64,000 bases of DNA from assembly GCF_963678635.1 (NCBI RefSeq), contig NC_087066.1, positions 39,145,223 through 39,209,222 of the forward strand, in the 5' to 3' direction. Below are positions 25,000 to 36,539 of this stretch, piece by piece. The notes under the pieces were generated by a model. The model searched no databases. It saw only the letters and a list, made by a program, of their open reading frames with translations, and was not told where the DNA came from. The stretch comes from Symsagittifera roscoffensis (lineage: Eukaryota; Xenacoelomorpha; Acoela; Convolutidae). Numbering within the stretch: the first letter of the stretch is position 1; each line of letters starts with the position of its first letter. The translations under genes were made by a program, and so were the position numbers.

Positions 25000-26120
25000 T
25001 CATTTTTTGATATTTGGTTCGACTTGATGAGGAACATTTTTATATCTTTCATTTATTTCCTCTTCTTCAACAGCTAACGCTCGCCTAGTTTTCACACCTG
25101 TGTGTTGTCTATAGCTGGAGTGTGTTGACTGATTGCATGCTCTGGGATTCCTTTTTTTAGTCGTGACCTCATCTTCCGACCACTTTTGGAGGTTGTGCAT
25201 TGTTTTTGCAGGAATTGGAGGGTCCATCAATTTTTTTCGATCTAAGCAGGCGTGTTTGGCGTTTTCCCTATTCAAATTGTTAGACGAGCTACTTGTTGCT
25301 TTATTTGAGTTTGGGGTATTTGCTTTTCTACCCATATGTTCTTCAAATGGTGTTATTCTTGTTATTCCGTGTGGAGCTATACGTAAAGGTTTGATAATTT
25401 CCGCAACATCCGAAGCTAATTTGAACGAAGTGTTGTTCGCAAAAATTCTCATAACTTCGAGTCGCCGTTTAAGTGTTTGTATCAATCTCTCTACCACCCC
25501 TATGGATCTGTGGTCATCAACCGGTGCAAAGAAGACTTTTTTATGGTTTGAATTGCCAGAAAATTGAAATCTTTTGGCTCGAAATGTTTGTGCCTGATCG
25601 CATCTTAGCTTACGTGGTACTCCGTTATTTGATATGTAACTCTGCATAAATTTTAATGCGACGTCCGCTGTCGTTTCAAAACTACTTTTTCTGTTAGGTT
25701 TTTGACCACTTGTCTATAGCAACTAATATAAATACATCTTTATTTAGCTCGTGGGGAAGAAGTCTCGCAAAGTCGAATTGTACCTTTTCGTTAGGTTCGA
25801 CAACCAGTTTCATTTGGAATGAGTGTTTTTCTGTTGCTTTCAAGTTTTTGGTTTATTGGTTTCGAGTGATTATTGGTTTCAAGGTTTTACCTTGTTCCGT
25901 AAACTGTCGACGTCCTTGTGCCATCTGCACAATTGATCTGTGCATGTGAGGAAACCAGATGTGTTGGCAGAGGTCTAGCATGGCCGCCGATCCGGGTTGA
26001 GTGAGGCGCAAGCTATCAAGTAGTGTCTGTCGAAGTTGAGTAGGAAGTACACTGCGTTCGTCTATGAGCAGGCAATCATCTCGTGCGTGAAGGCGGTGTC
26101 GTATATTTTACCATTACTAG
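25000..26120 (-). pseudogene. Gypsy integrase, broken
   Basis: In normal life this enzyme inserts the element's DNA into the host genome. The amino-terminal region is recognisable by QPGSAAMLDLCQHIWFP, but the zinc-binding histidines and the CxxC pair appear substituted (GRRQFTEQGK where CxxC is expected). The core shows the expected acidic residues: the D of VQLDFA, the D of RCDQAQTF and the E of GVVERLIQT. Two stops break the frame at about 25690-25712, shortly after AIDKWSKT. The carboxy-terminal part is open to about 25000. A zinc finger without its ligands and internal stops mean that it is not functional. Confidence 0.85.
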
Positions 26121-26159
26121 CCGAACGACATCTTGAGGGCTTTCCAGTCTCGTTTTTTT

Positions 26160-26955
26160 TTCACGGAGTAAACGAGTGGGCGCATATTTCTGTCTTTTCA
26201 GGTTGCGGCGACGGTAAAACTGACTCCCAGCAGTTTTTGCAGGTTTTTCCTGTACAGCATTGTGTCCTCCTCGATTTCCGTGTTTCTTTGTAGACGGTGG
26301 ATACCAGTCTTTCTATTACGAGCTCATGGCTGGCCTCTAGTTGTGTCCGTGTTTTTGTCATCGTGTGCGGTTCCACATTTGGTTGAGTTTCCTACTGAAT
26401 TGTTGTATTTGGATCCACCCAGCTCACGCAGTGTTCGTTTATTTCTATTGTCCCGATTGATAGTTCGGTTTGGGTGTCAGTGTTTTGCGCTTTTGGCTCC
26501 GTTTGTGTGGAAGATGATGTTGCAGTCTGGTCTTTTGTTCTTGAGGATGCGTTTCCGTTTTCAGTATTTGTTTCCATGGCTGACTTTTTACTCGTGTCCT
26601 CTTGGTGTGTGCTGTTGTCACCGAAAACGGTTTTTGGAAATGTGGCTGTTTTTTTTCAGCTGCTTTTTTGATGTTTCCGCGAGTCCTTGATTGTGGCTGG
26701 TGAATTGTCTAGTGTCTGAATGGCTGATAGGTCTTTCGTTTGTCCTTCGTCTATGCCATCGTGGATCTGAGAGGCTCTCCTCCTGATCGGATTCTCCTTG
26801 GCACTTTTCTGTACGACGACTGGTTCTGTTGCGGTCTGTGTCAACATCGTTTTCGGATCAAACCCTCCTTCAAATCACATGTAATTATTTCGTTTTCGCA
26901 CACTCTTTGTGTTTTGCTGTACTTGTGCAAAATTGACAAAATCGATTTTTCTATT
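26160..26955 (-). pseudogene. Long hydrophilic linker between Gypsy RNase H and integrase
   Basis: About 800 bases separate the RNase H end from the integrase zinc-finger region. Three short minus-strand frames cover them (26656-26847, 26392-26577, 26161-26376), rich in T, S, Q, E and K, for example QTELSIGTIEINEHC. No domain is recognised. Gypsy elements usually have a much shorter connector here, so this may be an expanded linker or an insertion. Confidence 0.45.
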
Positions 26956-27690
26956 CACTGGTATCTGTTCCGACTGGATCTTGGAAGAATTGTCAGCGAA
27001 TGATTGAGATTTTTGTGAGATATTTGACCACTTATGCGATGAGTGAAATGTTTAAACTGCACTTTAGAGCTGGATTGGCTGGTTTGCGTTCTTTCATTTT
27101 CCGCGCGTGTTTTGATCAGTCGACATGGTGCTCGCTTTTGATTGGCCGGCTTTTTTAAGATTAAGTTGTCAATCATCTCAAGATTAGCTATGAATAAGTT
27201 GATTGACGCCACAACAAATTCCTCATCGTACTCACTAAGGGGTATTGCTAATCCAACCAGATTCCAGGACACGTAGTCAATTAATCCCATTTTATTCCCC
27301 GCCAAACGTTTTATGTCAAAATTGAAAGGAATTAGCCAATCGATCCATCTTGTTAGTCTACACTGACTAGTTTTTGATCTTTCGGTTGCGTTGAATGCGC
27401 TGATTAAAGCTTGATGATCTGTAACGACCGTAAAATTTTTGCCGTATAAAAAGTATTTGAAGTGTACTATGCCCAAACGACACCCAGGAGTTCCAGCTCG
27501 TTTACTGAAATTTTTTTTCATGGAATTTGGACATCTTGACGCATATGCAATTGCCAACCAACCTTTTGATGTAATTTGATCTAAAGCAGCTCCTAAATTG
27601 GAAGTTGATTCGTCACAAACCACGAGTGGTTCAAGGTTTTGGTCAGAGTGTTTATTCTGTGTAATTTCTGCGACTAATATTTCAAACTTT
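26955..27690 (-). pseudogene. Gypsy RNase H, frameshifted
   Basis: RNase H removes the RNA template during reverse transcription. The open frame begins VCDESTSNLGAAL, which carries the first catalytic aspartate, and includes IAYASRCP, FTVVTDHQALISAF and, in the tail, RWIDWLIPFNFDIKRLAG. The conserved NELELLGVV motif with the catalytic glutamate is missing from this frame but is readable in another frame at about 27472-27507, next to an A8 run, so two nearby frameshifts have occurred. The gene is decayed, though it still looks fairly young. Confidence 0.85.
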
Positions 27691-28640
27691 TTGAATGTTG
27701 ATTCATGTTTTGATTACCAATCTAATTTTTGTGTTTTTCTGTGTTTTGTGTTTTTCTGTTTTTTGCTTTTTGTAGTAGTGGACGAAGTGCCGCGGCAGTT
27801 TGTGACAGTTGGGGAATGTGTCTTGTTAGATTATGTATTGAGTCCATTAAACGTTTTGCTTTTTTGAAGATTTTAGGTGGAGACAGTCTTTCTATGGCTC
27901 CTGTTTTTCTTGTTAAGTGTGCTGTGCCCTCGCTATCTTTATTATAACCTAGCTATTCAATTTTTTTGCACGCAAACTTACATTTGTCTATAGAAATGGC
28001 TTTTGTAAGGCTCTCTGCATTTTGTTTTTGTGTACCTCCACCGATCCTTTGTTAACATTTAGTTTATATTTGAGATATGCATATGTATTTTTGAAATTTG
28101 CGTGAGATAACTTGCTTTATAGAATTCTGCCGGCATATCCGTAAGGCCATAAGGCCGTAAAAACGTGTTTCAAAATGGTAGGTTTGGGTGGCGTTTCCCA
28201 CGATGAGGCTAAAACTGCACTGCTCGCGGGTTTGTTTATCCAAGGAGGTTTAGATTTACGAATAAGCATTCTGTAAGTCAAGTGACGAATATAATCTTTG
28301 TTCTTTTGTGTCAGGTTTTTTTGTAGCTCTATCTTTGGCATTTGGTATTTGTTTTTTTTTGATGAATTCTTAAATTTTTTTTTTCGAATCTAATGCAAGT
28401 TTTACTGTTTGATCTTTCTTACGGTAATTATAATTGGGCTGATGAATTGTTTGTTTGAGCATTTGTCTAATTTTACAATATATTTGTGGTCAATCAACTT
28501 GTTTAACTCTTTCTTGGATATGAGTTGGGATTCTGTGACTCTTTTGCTGAACAGGAGTCACGTCCGGAATGAACTATGTTTTCATTACGTGGTTTTTTGC
28601 TTTTCTAATTCTGATGCAAAGTTGCAAGAATTTTTCCCTC
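27690..28640 (-). pseudogene. Gypsy reverse transcriptase, broken and without YxDD
   Basis: The fingers/palm motif reads RPYGLTDMPAEFYKA at about 28130-28165. The segment after the active site, GSVEVHKNKMQRALQK, and the thumb segment with HIPQLSQTAAALRPLLQK are clear but lie in different frames. In the frame carrying GSVEVHKN, the tetrad at the YxDD position (28066-28077) reads Y-L-K-Y, so both catalytic aspartates are gone. At least two stops and one frameshift are visible. It therefore cannot act as a polymerase. Confidence 0.8.
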
Positions 28641-28656
28641 TCCCACTGTTTTATTA

Positions 28657-29222
28657 CTAAATTTGATTTTCTCTCTCGCTTAAATTTAGTATTTGGTAAT
28701 TTTGGGGTTTTTCCTGTATCAATTTTATCCCAATTTGCGGTAGTAGGTTTCGACCGACTCTATTTGCTTGTTGGTCGTCCACCACAAAAAATGAGGCTGA
28801 TTGAATTGTCCATCCCGCAGATTCGATTGCGATGATTATCCGTATTTTTGTTACAATGAATTTTCCATTGTAGCATGCTAGTTTTCGTGCTGTGTCCTCC
28901 CTGGGGATATGTTTGACTACTGTTGAACTGTCGTTTAGTTGCAAGCGGCGTATTGTTGTTTCGTTTAAGAAAGACATCGGAATGCCAGAATCCGCAATAG
29001 CGAATACGGATTCGGATTTCGTCTTGAGTTTTATGATATGTCCATTCAAGTCTTCGTCAGTGATTTTTGCTGATGTTTTGACTTCGAATGCTTCGGCGAT
29101 TGCCATCATGCAAAAATTATCTCTCTGTAATCCTTCCCACCCGCTCTGTGACGTGAAATCAACAAATTCAACTGGGTCATTTTCTTCTATGTTTGGAAAT
29201 TGGTCGTCTTCTGCGATGGGTT
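28657..29222 (-). pseudogene. Gypsy aspartic protease region
   Basis: The frame contains FAIADSGIPMSFL (about 28975-29010), the D-S-G active-site signature of retroviral-type aspartic proteases, flanked by sequence typical of Gypsy PR such as GRNLLPQIGIKL at the end. Upstream is an acidic segment (EENDPVEFVDF). It is in a different frame from the zinc knuckle just before it, separated by an A9 run, which could be an ancestral frameshift or a mutation. Confidence 0.8.
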
Positions 29223-29224
29223 GT

Positions 29225-29278
29225 TTTTTTTTGTAGGAAGTTGACCTCTTCCGATCTACATACTTTCGCAAAGTGTCC
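29225..29278 (-). pseudogene. Gypsy nucleocapsid zinc knuckle (3' half)
   Basis: The minus-strand frame reads GHFAKVCRSEEVNFLQKK, the second half of a CCHC zinc knuckle (His and last Cys). The first two cysteines fall in the assembly gap. The knuckle marks the end of gag and packages the element's RNA. Confidence 0.75.
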
Positions 29279-29478
29279 NNNNNNNNNNNNNNNNNNNNNN
29301 NNNNNNNNNNNNNNNNNNNNNNNNNNNNNNNNNNNNNNNNNNNNNNNNNNNNNNNNNNNNNNNNNNNNNNNNNNNNNNNNNNNNNNNNNNNNNNNNNNNN
29401 NNNNNNNNNNNNNNNNNNNNNNNNNNNNNNNNNNNNNNNNNNNNNNNNNNNNNNNNNNNNNNNNNNNNNNNNNNNNNN
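29279..29478. other. Assembly gap (200 N)
   Basis: A placeholder gap of exactly 200 N. It hides most of gag of the Gypsy element. Confidence 0.99.
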
Positions 29479-30560
29479 GCGTCCTCGAACTTCTTTAACA
29501 AGAGGAACCGGACAAGAATATGATGTTTGCCAAATACCAACGTTCATCATCCATCCTTTGAATTGCAGAAAGATAATTCTAAAAAACCCTGTAAAACCCG
29601 GATGGGTGGAACCTGACCTAAACTACATTTTATGATTGGATAAGTTGGATATTTTACCACTGTAAAATATTTAATATTAACCAATCATAATCCATCTAAC
29701 TAACAACCCACTTATTTGTAAGTGCTGAAATTACTTGTAATTTCAGCACCAGAGAGATTTGAATTTAACTTTGAAATTAGTTGTCTCTCCAATAGAACTT
29801 CAGCAGCCGCAACAAACCAGTATACCCTAGATCTATTGAGCCTAGCAGAGACTAGTTAAACACCCTGAGACTAGAAAGTATAAGAGTAAGATTAGACTAA
29901 GAAGTTGCACGAATCTATCCGGCCGAAAATAAGATAGCGTGACGAGCAGACGGTGTACCCTATCCGAAATTACTCTATGAGTTAACCACATCGGTTCTAA
30001 CTCAATAGATAACGAATCTTGCTATGAAGTTTTTTTTGTGTAATAATCCACCTTCTTACTTGTCTTCTTTTCAAGAGCCGTTACAGACGCTTAACTGTAC
30101 ATTTTATTTTAAAATGTTTAATGTTCTGGATAACTATTATCAATTCAGTTCATTTTGTGTGAGTTACAGAGCAAAAGACAATTCTTGTTTGCTCGAGAAA
30201 ACAAAATGTTTTTTTTTTAAATTTTTAATGTGGTTTGCTACACATTCCAACTGCCACGAACAGGAAAGAAGGCAGATACTTCCTTAGGGTTCTCCTTAAA
30301 TTTTGCTTACCACCAAATGTTAAAGATTGTTCAGTACCAATGTGGTGCTAATTTTAGGCGCAATTTCAGGCGCCGTTTCTGACTTATGTTTGGGGAACCG
30401 AAGATTGCTTTTCGCAAAACAAATATGTTCAACTTACTTGAAAACAAATTTCCTGAAACTATCGAAAATTAATTTTCCATCTTTCTTATATTAATCCTCC
30501 TTTTTTGATCGATTGGTAAATACAAATATTGAAGTTCATCAGATAGAAATGACTTTTGGC
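29479..30560. other. Unassigned, possibly Gypsy 5' region then intron
   Basis: A minus-strand frame at 29479-29550 (ending CPVPLVKEVRGR) may be part of gag. The stretch 29750-30010 is less AT-rich than its surroundings and could be leader or LTR, but it does not match the 3' LTR at 23579-23820. Nothing else is recognised. Confidence 0.35.
29722..29749. repeat. Perfect 13-bp-stem hairpin
   Basis: GTGCTGAAATTAC and its exact reverse complement are separated by TT. No T-run or other context shows a function. Confidence 0.8.
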
Positions 30561-30642
30561 TGAATTAGTTTTTTGTAATTCTGTCAGCAATTCTGATTTT
30601 GAATTTTGCTTCTTCGTTGTTTAAGCAAAAAAAGATATTTAC

Positions 30643-31494
30643 CTGCAATTTGTTGACCGCCGGCTGTTTCTTTCTCGGTAGAGTCACCATTCCCGACACA
30701 ACCGAATCAGAATTCTTGAGGTAAAATCGACTAGTACTTGTGTCGCTTGCTTGAGCCGATTGAGCTCGCATCACTGGTGACGACTTACTACTCGGCGGTC
30801 TGTCTTCGGTCACAGTCTGCAAGTCGTTCAAGCTCAGTTTTATACTTGAAAAACTTTGACGACGGCCCTCAAATATATCTTCACAACTCGATTGTTTTGT
30901 CCTCATTTGGTCTTGATTTCCACTCAATGGTTTTGACTCGGCTTTTCTTGTCGCAACAGGAGTTTTTGTTTCCGAATCTTTTGATGAAATGCTATCAAGT
31001 GAATCGTTCTGAAATTCTCCCGAGTCGCTGGAAATTTCTTTTCTTCGGCTTCGCATGCGCAGTTCTCGAAATCTGCTGGCATTCATTCGGGGTCTCTGCC
31101 GGTCGCTTACCGAGTGAGTAGAGTTACTCGTACTCCGTCTTTCTTCCATGGAACTTGTAGGCGATGACTCATTCGAGTCGGGCTCGTATGTTATACAACA
31201 ATTTACGTCATCATCCGAAAGCGATTGAAGAGCCGAATTCAAGTAACTGTGATTGTTTCGCAACTTTCGTGTTATACCGAAGTTGTTCAATAAGTTGTCG
31301 ATCATTATTATTTCACGCGAAAGGTTGTTCAACTCTTTTATTTTCCGTTTCAGCAGCCGTTCGAAAATTGCGTCCGAGTTGTCAATAGCGCGTGCGCTTA
31401 AAATGTCGAACTGGTTTTGAGCCTGGAGACGTTGTGATTCGAGGAAGTTGAATTTGAACTCAAGCTCTTTCAAGAAAAACAAACGGTGGAATTC
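30643..31494 (-). CDS. Internal exon: coiled coil then Ser-rich region, possibly LL5/PHLDB-like
   Basis: On the minus strand TTTTTAG precedes the exon and CAG|GTAAAT ends it. It is 852 bases, exactly 284 codons, phase 0 at both ends. Residues about 8-75 (starting FFLKELEFKFNFLESQ) form a charged, leucine-rich coiled coil. Residues about 95-260 are rich in Ser, Thr and Arg with many possible phosphorylation sites. Near residue 271 comes TLPRKKQP. The order LEF-type coiled coil, long Ser-rich stretch and TLPRKK recalls vertebrate PHLDB1/2 (LL5, cortical proteins that bind membrane phosphoinositide through a PH domain), but this is from memory and weak; other coiled-coil scaffolds are possible. 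No PH domain is in the window. The exon itself is convincing. Confidence 0.8.
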
Positions 31495-31499
31495 CTAAA

Positions 31500-32764
31500 A
31501 ATTGCAAATATTTCAAATTTTCCGAAATAAACTGGTGCGTACAGTCAACCGATGTGGCAGTAAATTACCAGATCAGTCAGCCGAATTACGTAATAATTAT
31601 ATCAAATGCGGAATTAAAGATTATACAATAAATTAACCCTAGGCTAGAAGAAAATTTCGGGTCTCATGAGTTATTTCTTTTTTTGATTCAACTTGTTATA
31701 TTGCAGAAGCCTCAGTTTTTGGCTGATGTGATTGCGTAATTGAATCATGAATGACGGAGTTTTCAGTGACTGATCTGGCCTGCCCATTATCGGTTTACTG
31801 ACCTACCACCATAAAAACATACTCACTCTATCGGATTTTTTGAGATTATAGTTGTCTCAGAAAACTATAATCTCAAAAAGAATCGAAAATTTGGTGTACA
31901 TTTGAATTTATCATACCACGTCTACTGTGAATTTGTCAGAGTAGGCCACAATCATGTCAATGCTTGCCTGAGACGCGCCTTGGTCTAAAACAAGGATATC
32001 AATCTTCAGTGCTAATGTAAAAGCCAAAGTGTGGATCTTTGAGGTGGGTATGTCAAAATCTTATTTTGCCACTCAAGCGAGCGAGAATTTGGCACATTAA
32101 AGTTAACCATAATCATTGCTTGAGTTTCAAGCAAGCTGTTTCTGCTTAGATAAAAAAACTAGTTTTAAGGATTAACCAAACGCTGAATAAAAAAATGTTC
32201 TTTAAAAATTGATACCACTTGATTACAATATCAAACATGTGTTCCTTTTTTGAAAGCCATTATACATACCTGGCGACAAATCAGTCAAAGTTTGCAGCAA
32301 ATCGGGATCAGCAATCATGTTTTTGTTGTATTATTAATTGTATAATGTTCTATAGAGTTAGCGTTAGGACATGCTTATTAGTTTTCAAGTTGAGTTCAAA
32401 TATGGATTTGAGCCAATATTGTGTGACGAATATTGAGAAATATGGCGAGGGTCTAGAAATTGATCCATAACAAATAGTATTCTAGAATTCCTAAGTCAAC
32501 TATTGTTTTACTGCCATATAAGAAATCATGTTCATGAGCAAACGGGATAACTAAATAGAATTTGATGCTGTAAAATACTTGAAGCGTTTGATTGGGTTGT
32601 AATCACAGTTTTGAAATTTCATGACTTGAATAGTTGGTGGTTCTAAATGAACTAGTAGGTCCAAGTTACCATCCTCCCCTGAAACTCTGGTGCCATCTGC
32701 AGCATATTAAACTACAATCGCGTAACCGCGGGCATTCATTTGGTCAATCAGATATAAAATCAAA
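31500..32764. other. Unassigned DNA upstream of the long exon
   Basis: Probably intron. A small inverted pair around AGTTGTCTCAGAAAACTATAATC lies at 31838-31878 (TTTTTGAGATTATAG and its reverse complement). No exon was seen. Confidence 0.5.
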
Positions 32765-33269
32765 CAAGACTGCTCGTATCAGGGCGAAGCCCTGAATGTT
32801 CCGACTGCCTTTTAATGTTTAATAAAATGTAATAAAAATGGAAAAAAAAAATTCTAAAATTTGAAATTTTTTATGAAAATCATCCCCCCACACGCCATAT
32901 AAAGTACAAAAGGATAGATTTCGCTCCTTGTAACAAATCAATTATGGCAAATAAGCTTCTTCCAACTAATTTGGAACGATTTCTAAGACGGATTAAATCT
33001 CCGCTTACGCGTTAATAGCGCGAATTATATCGCGCGTTAATTGTCCCAAATTGGTCAAAATGGCAATCTTTAAACCCTCATAACTTCACGAAAAATGATC
33101 ACAGGTGAAATATCTTTTCAAATATAAGCTCAGGGCAACAATAGCTTTTGAATGATATAAAAAATTCCGTCAAAAATGGCTAGTTAAAAAGTCGAAATTT
33201 GTCTGAAGAAAAAAAACCCACCCCGAGCGCAAATATTTCGTTACTTTCGTATCGAAAGTCGGAACAACA
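32765..33269 (-). mobile_element. Dispersed repeat family H, copy b
   Basis: A complete copy in reverse orientation. It begins CAAGACTGCTCGTATC, then the hairpin TCAGGG-CGAAG-CCCTGA, then the central block with CGCGTTAATAGCGCG and TATCGCGCGTTAATTG, and ends with CTTTCGTATCGAAAG and GGAACAACA. It has no ORF. Confidence 0.85.
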
Positions 33270-33324
33270 AGAATTCTTGTATCGCCCTTCAATAACTGAT
33301 GATTGTCATATATAAATTTTTCCA

Positions 33325-33640
33325 AGTTTTATTTCCCGCACGCTATGTAAATTACACGGCAAACTGATTTTTTAAGCGTGTAGAGTAGTAATGATAAGAC
33401 CAAAACGCTCGCCTGTTTTTTAAAACGATTTCTGAGCTTGATTAAAATGCTGCCTAAAAACAAATAGAGAAAATATGTTGCGCATTAAATGTCCAAAATT
33501 GGTCAATTTGTTATAAACCCATAAAAGAAAAACTCGCACATGATTTTTTTTAAAACTAGTTTGAGATAACAACTGAATTTGTATGAAGAAAAAACCACAT
33601 CGGAAACAAGTGTTCAGTTTCTTAAAAAGAGGAACAGAGA
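33325..33640 (-). mobile_element. Family H, diverged fragment next to copy b
   Basis: It keeps the order CGCACGCTATGTAAATTACA, AACGATTTCTGAGC, GCGCATTAAATGTCC and AAAAACCACATCGG, each a worn form of a family H block, in the same orientation as copy b just upstream. Confidence 0.6.
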
Positions 33641-36539
33641 CTGCTCATAACAGCCAAAAGCTGTGGTTTTTTGGAATACCTTCATAACATATAAACGATT
33701 TTTCATTTATATAAAAAAAATTAGATCTTGAAAAAAGTTTGTTTGAGAAAAATTTTCAGATTATTTAGTTGAAAATTTTCCTTAACTACCTTTACTGTTC
33801 ACAACTCCTTGTTCAAGCATATTACAAAGACCAAGCTTTGCAATCGACTTCCTTTACTTTACAGTTTTGCGCTAACTCCTTTGGACTTTTTTTGATTTTT
33901 TTGATTTCCATATTATAAAACGAGAAAATGATGCGATGATTCAATGGTTCAAATCAAAAAGAGCTTATCAGACAACCAAACAAAAAACAATCTGAACAAA
34001 ATTAACTATTTTTTTTGCATTCTGCCGCACAGCATAAAATGCAGAGACAGCATTTTTTTTTTCGAAGGAAAAAAAAATAACTTACTTAAAACTTTTTTTG
34101 AACGCTTTAGATAAATTGTTTGATTTGCTTTAACAAAAACATCGACTTTTGTTTTTCAAAAATACAAAACGCTAAAAAAACAAAGCAAAACCTAAATAAT
34201 TTTATTTATTGGATAAAATTTAAAAATATGAAACTTTTATTTACGGAAAACTGATCACCATAGATAATTCAAACAATTTTCTGTACGTTTGTGATTGAAA
34301 AACAAAAGACAAAAAAATTTTCACTTTATGGAAATTGCAAGATAACATGATTTGGTCAACCCTGGCGTATTCAAACATATTCAACAATCTCACAAATTAA
34401 CTGAAACCTTAGGCATCAACTCAGCAATTTGGTTCAAAAACAGCATGGCTGTTTTATAAGGCTGTCTTCCGGTTTGCGATTTCTCAACAAAAATGCCCAA
34501 AATGCTTCGCGAGTTTCTGTGTAAAAGAAGGTGTTGTTCGAATGACTCACTCTATTTTAAGTTTTTTACTTTTTCCTTGATTTCATAATAAGGTGTTTGT
34601 AACCTTTTACACGAAACAAACTTGCAGTTGACAAATTTTTCGAAGCAAAATGAATTAGAAAAACTTGAAAAACGATTGCTCGAAAAAGTAGTCAAAATAT
34701 TTTTTTTCTGTAAAAAGCAAGAATTAGATATTAGTAAAGACTTCACATTGAATGCTTTTCCTATTTAGTTTTCGATTAATCATGAGGAAACAATCCTTGT
34801 CTAGTTTTCTGCTAGAAAAAAAAAGAACTTGAAAGTTTTTTAAGTTCTCAATCTCAAAGAATGTCAAGTTATAAAAGAGCAAGAAAATGACGGCAATTTT
34901 TCGCTCGAGATTGTTTTTTTCTCGCACACAAGTTTTAACTTTTTACCTCGTTAATTTTGGCTAGTATTTTTACTATAAGCTGACGAGCAATGATGTGAAA
35001 AAAAAAATCTTAATATCTGTCTCATTCTGGATAAATAACTCGCAATATATTGCATACTACTGATTTGTAAGCGATGTATTAAAGTGAAATGAAGCAGGCA
35101 GTTTGCTCATACTAAAGTTAACTGGACTCAGCAAATGACAATAGTTTGAGAAAAAAAACATCATTAAGAAGCTGAATTGTCCACTGGATAGGCGCACAAT
35201 TTGGTGTGTGTAGGTTTTGGTGTGTGTAAGACACAAGAGCGAAAGAAGATCAAAAAGAGCGTGTTTTTTACGGAATCCGCTTCAAGCTCACAAAAAAACA
35301 GCTTAGCCTCAAAATGATATATTTTTTTAATTTTCGCTCATTTTTCCATTTTTAATTATCGCTATCTCAGATTTCTAAAGCTTTTATTATGAAACAAGTA
35401 GATCAAATATCACGCAATTTAAAGTTCAATTTCAGATCATCCACTTTGTAAATTGGGCTGAAAAAAAGCTGAGATCCTTCGAGATTAACGCGTTATTGAA
35501 AGAACTGATCAACCACTTCTTACTGAAGTCTTTTGGTTTCTGTTGAAAAAAAAAAACATTTTCTGTTAAAATGAAAGCAGCTTATGCTTTCCAATAAAAA
35601 AATGCAAATCATGGGTAAAAGTGTAATTAATTTTAGCTTCATAAAAGTTTTTTAATAGATTTCTCGGCGGAAAAATTTTTAAATATCGATCCGGTTGGTT
35701 TAGTTTCAATGAAAATACTCTCAAAAATTTTCAAAAAGTTTCAAGGCCAACCATAGAATTTTCTTGAAACTTCAAAAAATTTAAATCTCTTTAAACTTCT
35801 CGAATGACAAAATTCGAACCATATCAGAGATTTCTCGATAATTTTTGTTCTCATCGATACTTTGCAATTTTCTCCTCGCTATGTTTTAATATAGCAGCAT
35901 CAAAAAAAGAATATCATTCTCTATCCCAAGCGATTTTTATTGAAAGCTATCTGAAAATCCAAAAAAACTGCAAAGACTGGAAAGAATAATTAGTTCTTCT
36001 TGGATATAATTATTTTTCAGAATATAGAAGACAACCACATACCAGATTTTTTAATTTCCCCCTCCAACGTGGATAAATTGTTTTTTTTTTATGAGACTGA
36101 TTTTTCCCTGAAATATACGAAGAACTTTAAAAACTTTTTCTGTTGCAAGGTAAAAAAACGACAGTCCAATAAGACAACAAAACATTAAGACGACAAATAA
36201 GTTTTACAAAATGTAAAATAAGCAGTTCGAAGTTAAGTGGTTTAAAATTCTCAGAAACGGGTGTAGCGTCGTCCTAAAGTCCCATAAAATCGGTTCTCGT
36301 CTTAATGCCCTGTGGTCATATGTGCCGGACACCTCTCGTGCTATCTTTAATGCAAATTTTTCTTCTAGAAAATTCAGCAATAAAAATTGATTTTTTTCCG
36401 ATCAGTTTTTTTTTTCAATTAAAATTCTAACAACGAACTGTCACTGAACTGTCTAAACAGTAGATCATAAAAAATGAGTTCAATGAGTTTTAATTTGGTT
36501 TTATAGTCTTATCACATGGCAACTCATATCTTGATTTTT
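33641..36539. other. Unassigned very AT-rich DNA
   Basis: Many A and T runs. Short ORFs in all frames look like chance frames. No exon, repeat or structured element was recognised. Confidence 0.5.

Larger units (their letters stand above)
23579..29278 (-). mobile_element. Degraded Ty3/Gypsy retrotransposon, nested in an intron
   Basis: The minus-strand order is nucleocapsid zinc knuckle, protease, reverse transcriptase, RNase H, a long hydrophilic linker, integrase, a post-integrase ORF and the 3' LTR. RNase H before integrase is the Ty3/Gypsy order. Frames are broken many times. The 5' side runs into the gap at 29279-29478, so most of gag and the 5' LTR are missing or hidden. It lies between the minus-strand exons at 21438-21613 and 30643-31494, in the same orientation. 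Confidence 0.9.

Noticed and set aside
24220-28835. Long plus-strand ORFs such as 25133-25567 and 26262-26690
   Set aside because: They are shadows of the minus-strand Gypsy pol; all recognisable motifs lie on the minus strand.
29240-29262. CTCTTCCGATCT next to the gap, as in Illumina adapters
   Set aside because: On the minus strand these bases encode CRSEEV directly after GHFAKV of the zinc knuckle, so they fit genuine nucleocapsid coding sequence. Removing them would break the motif.
29193-29635. Plus-strand frames across the second gap
   Set aside because: They are mostly N and antisense to Gypsy protease and gag.
30738-31121. Plus-strand 127-codon ORF
   Set aside because: Antisense to the well-bounded minus-strand exon at 30643-31494.
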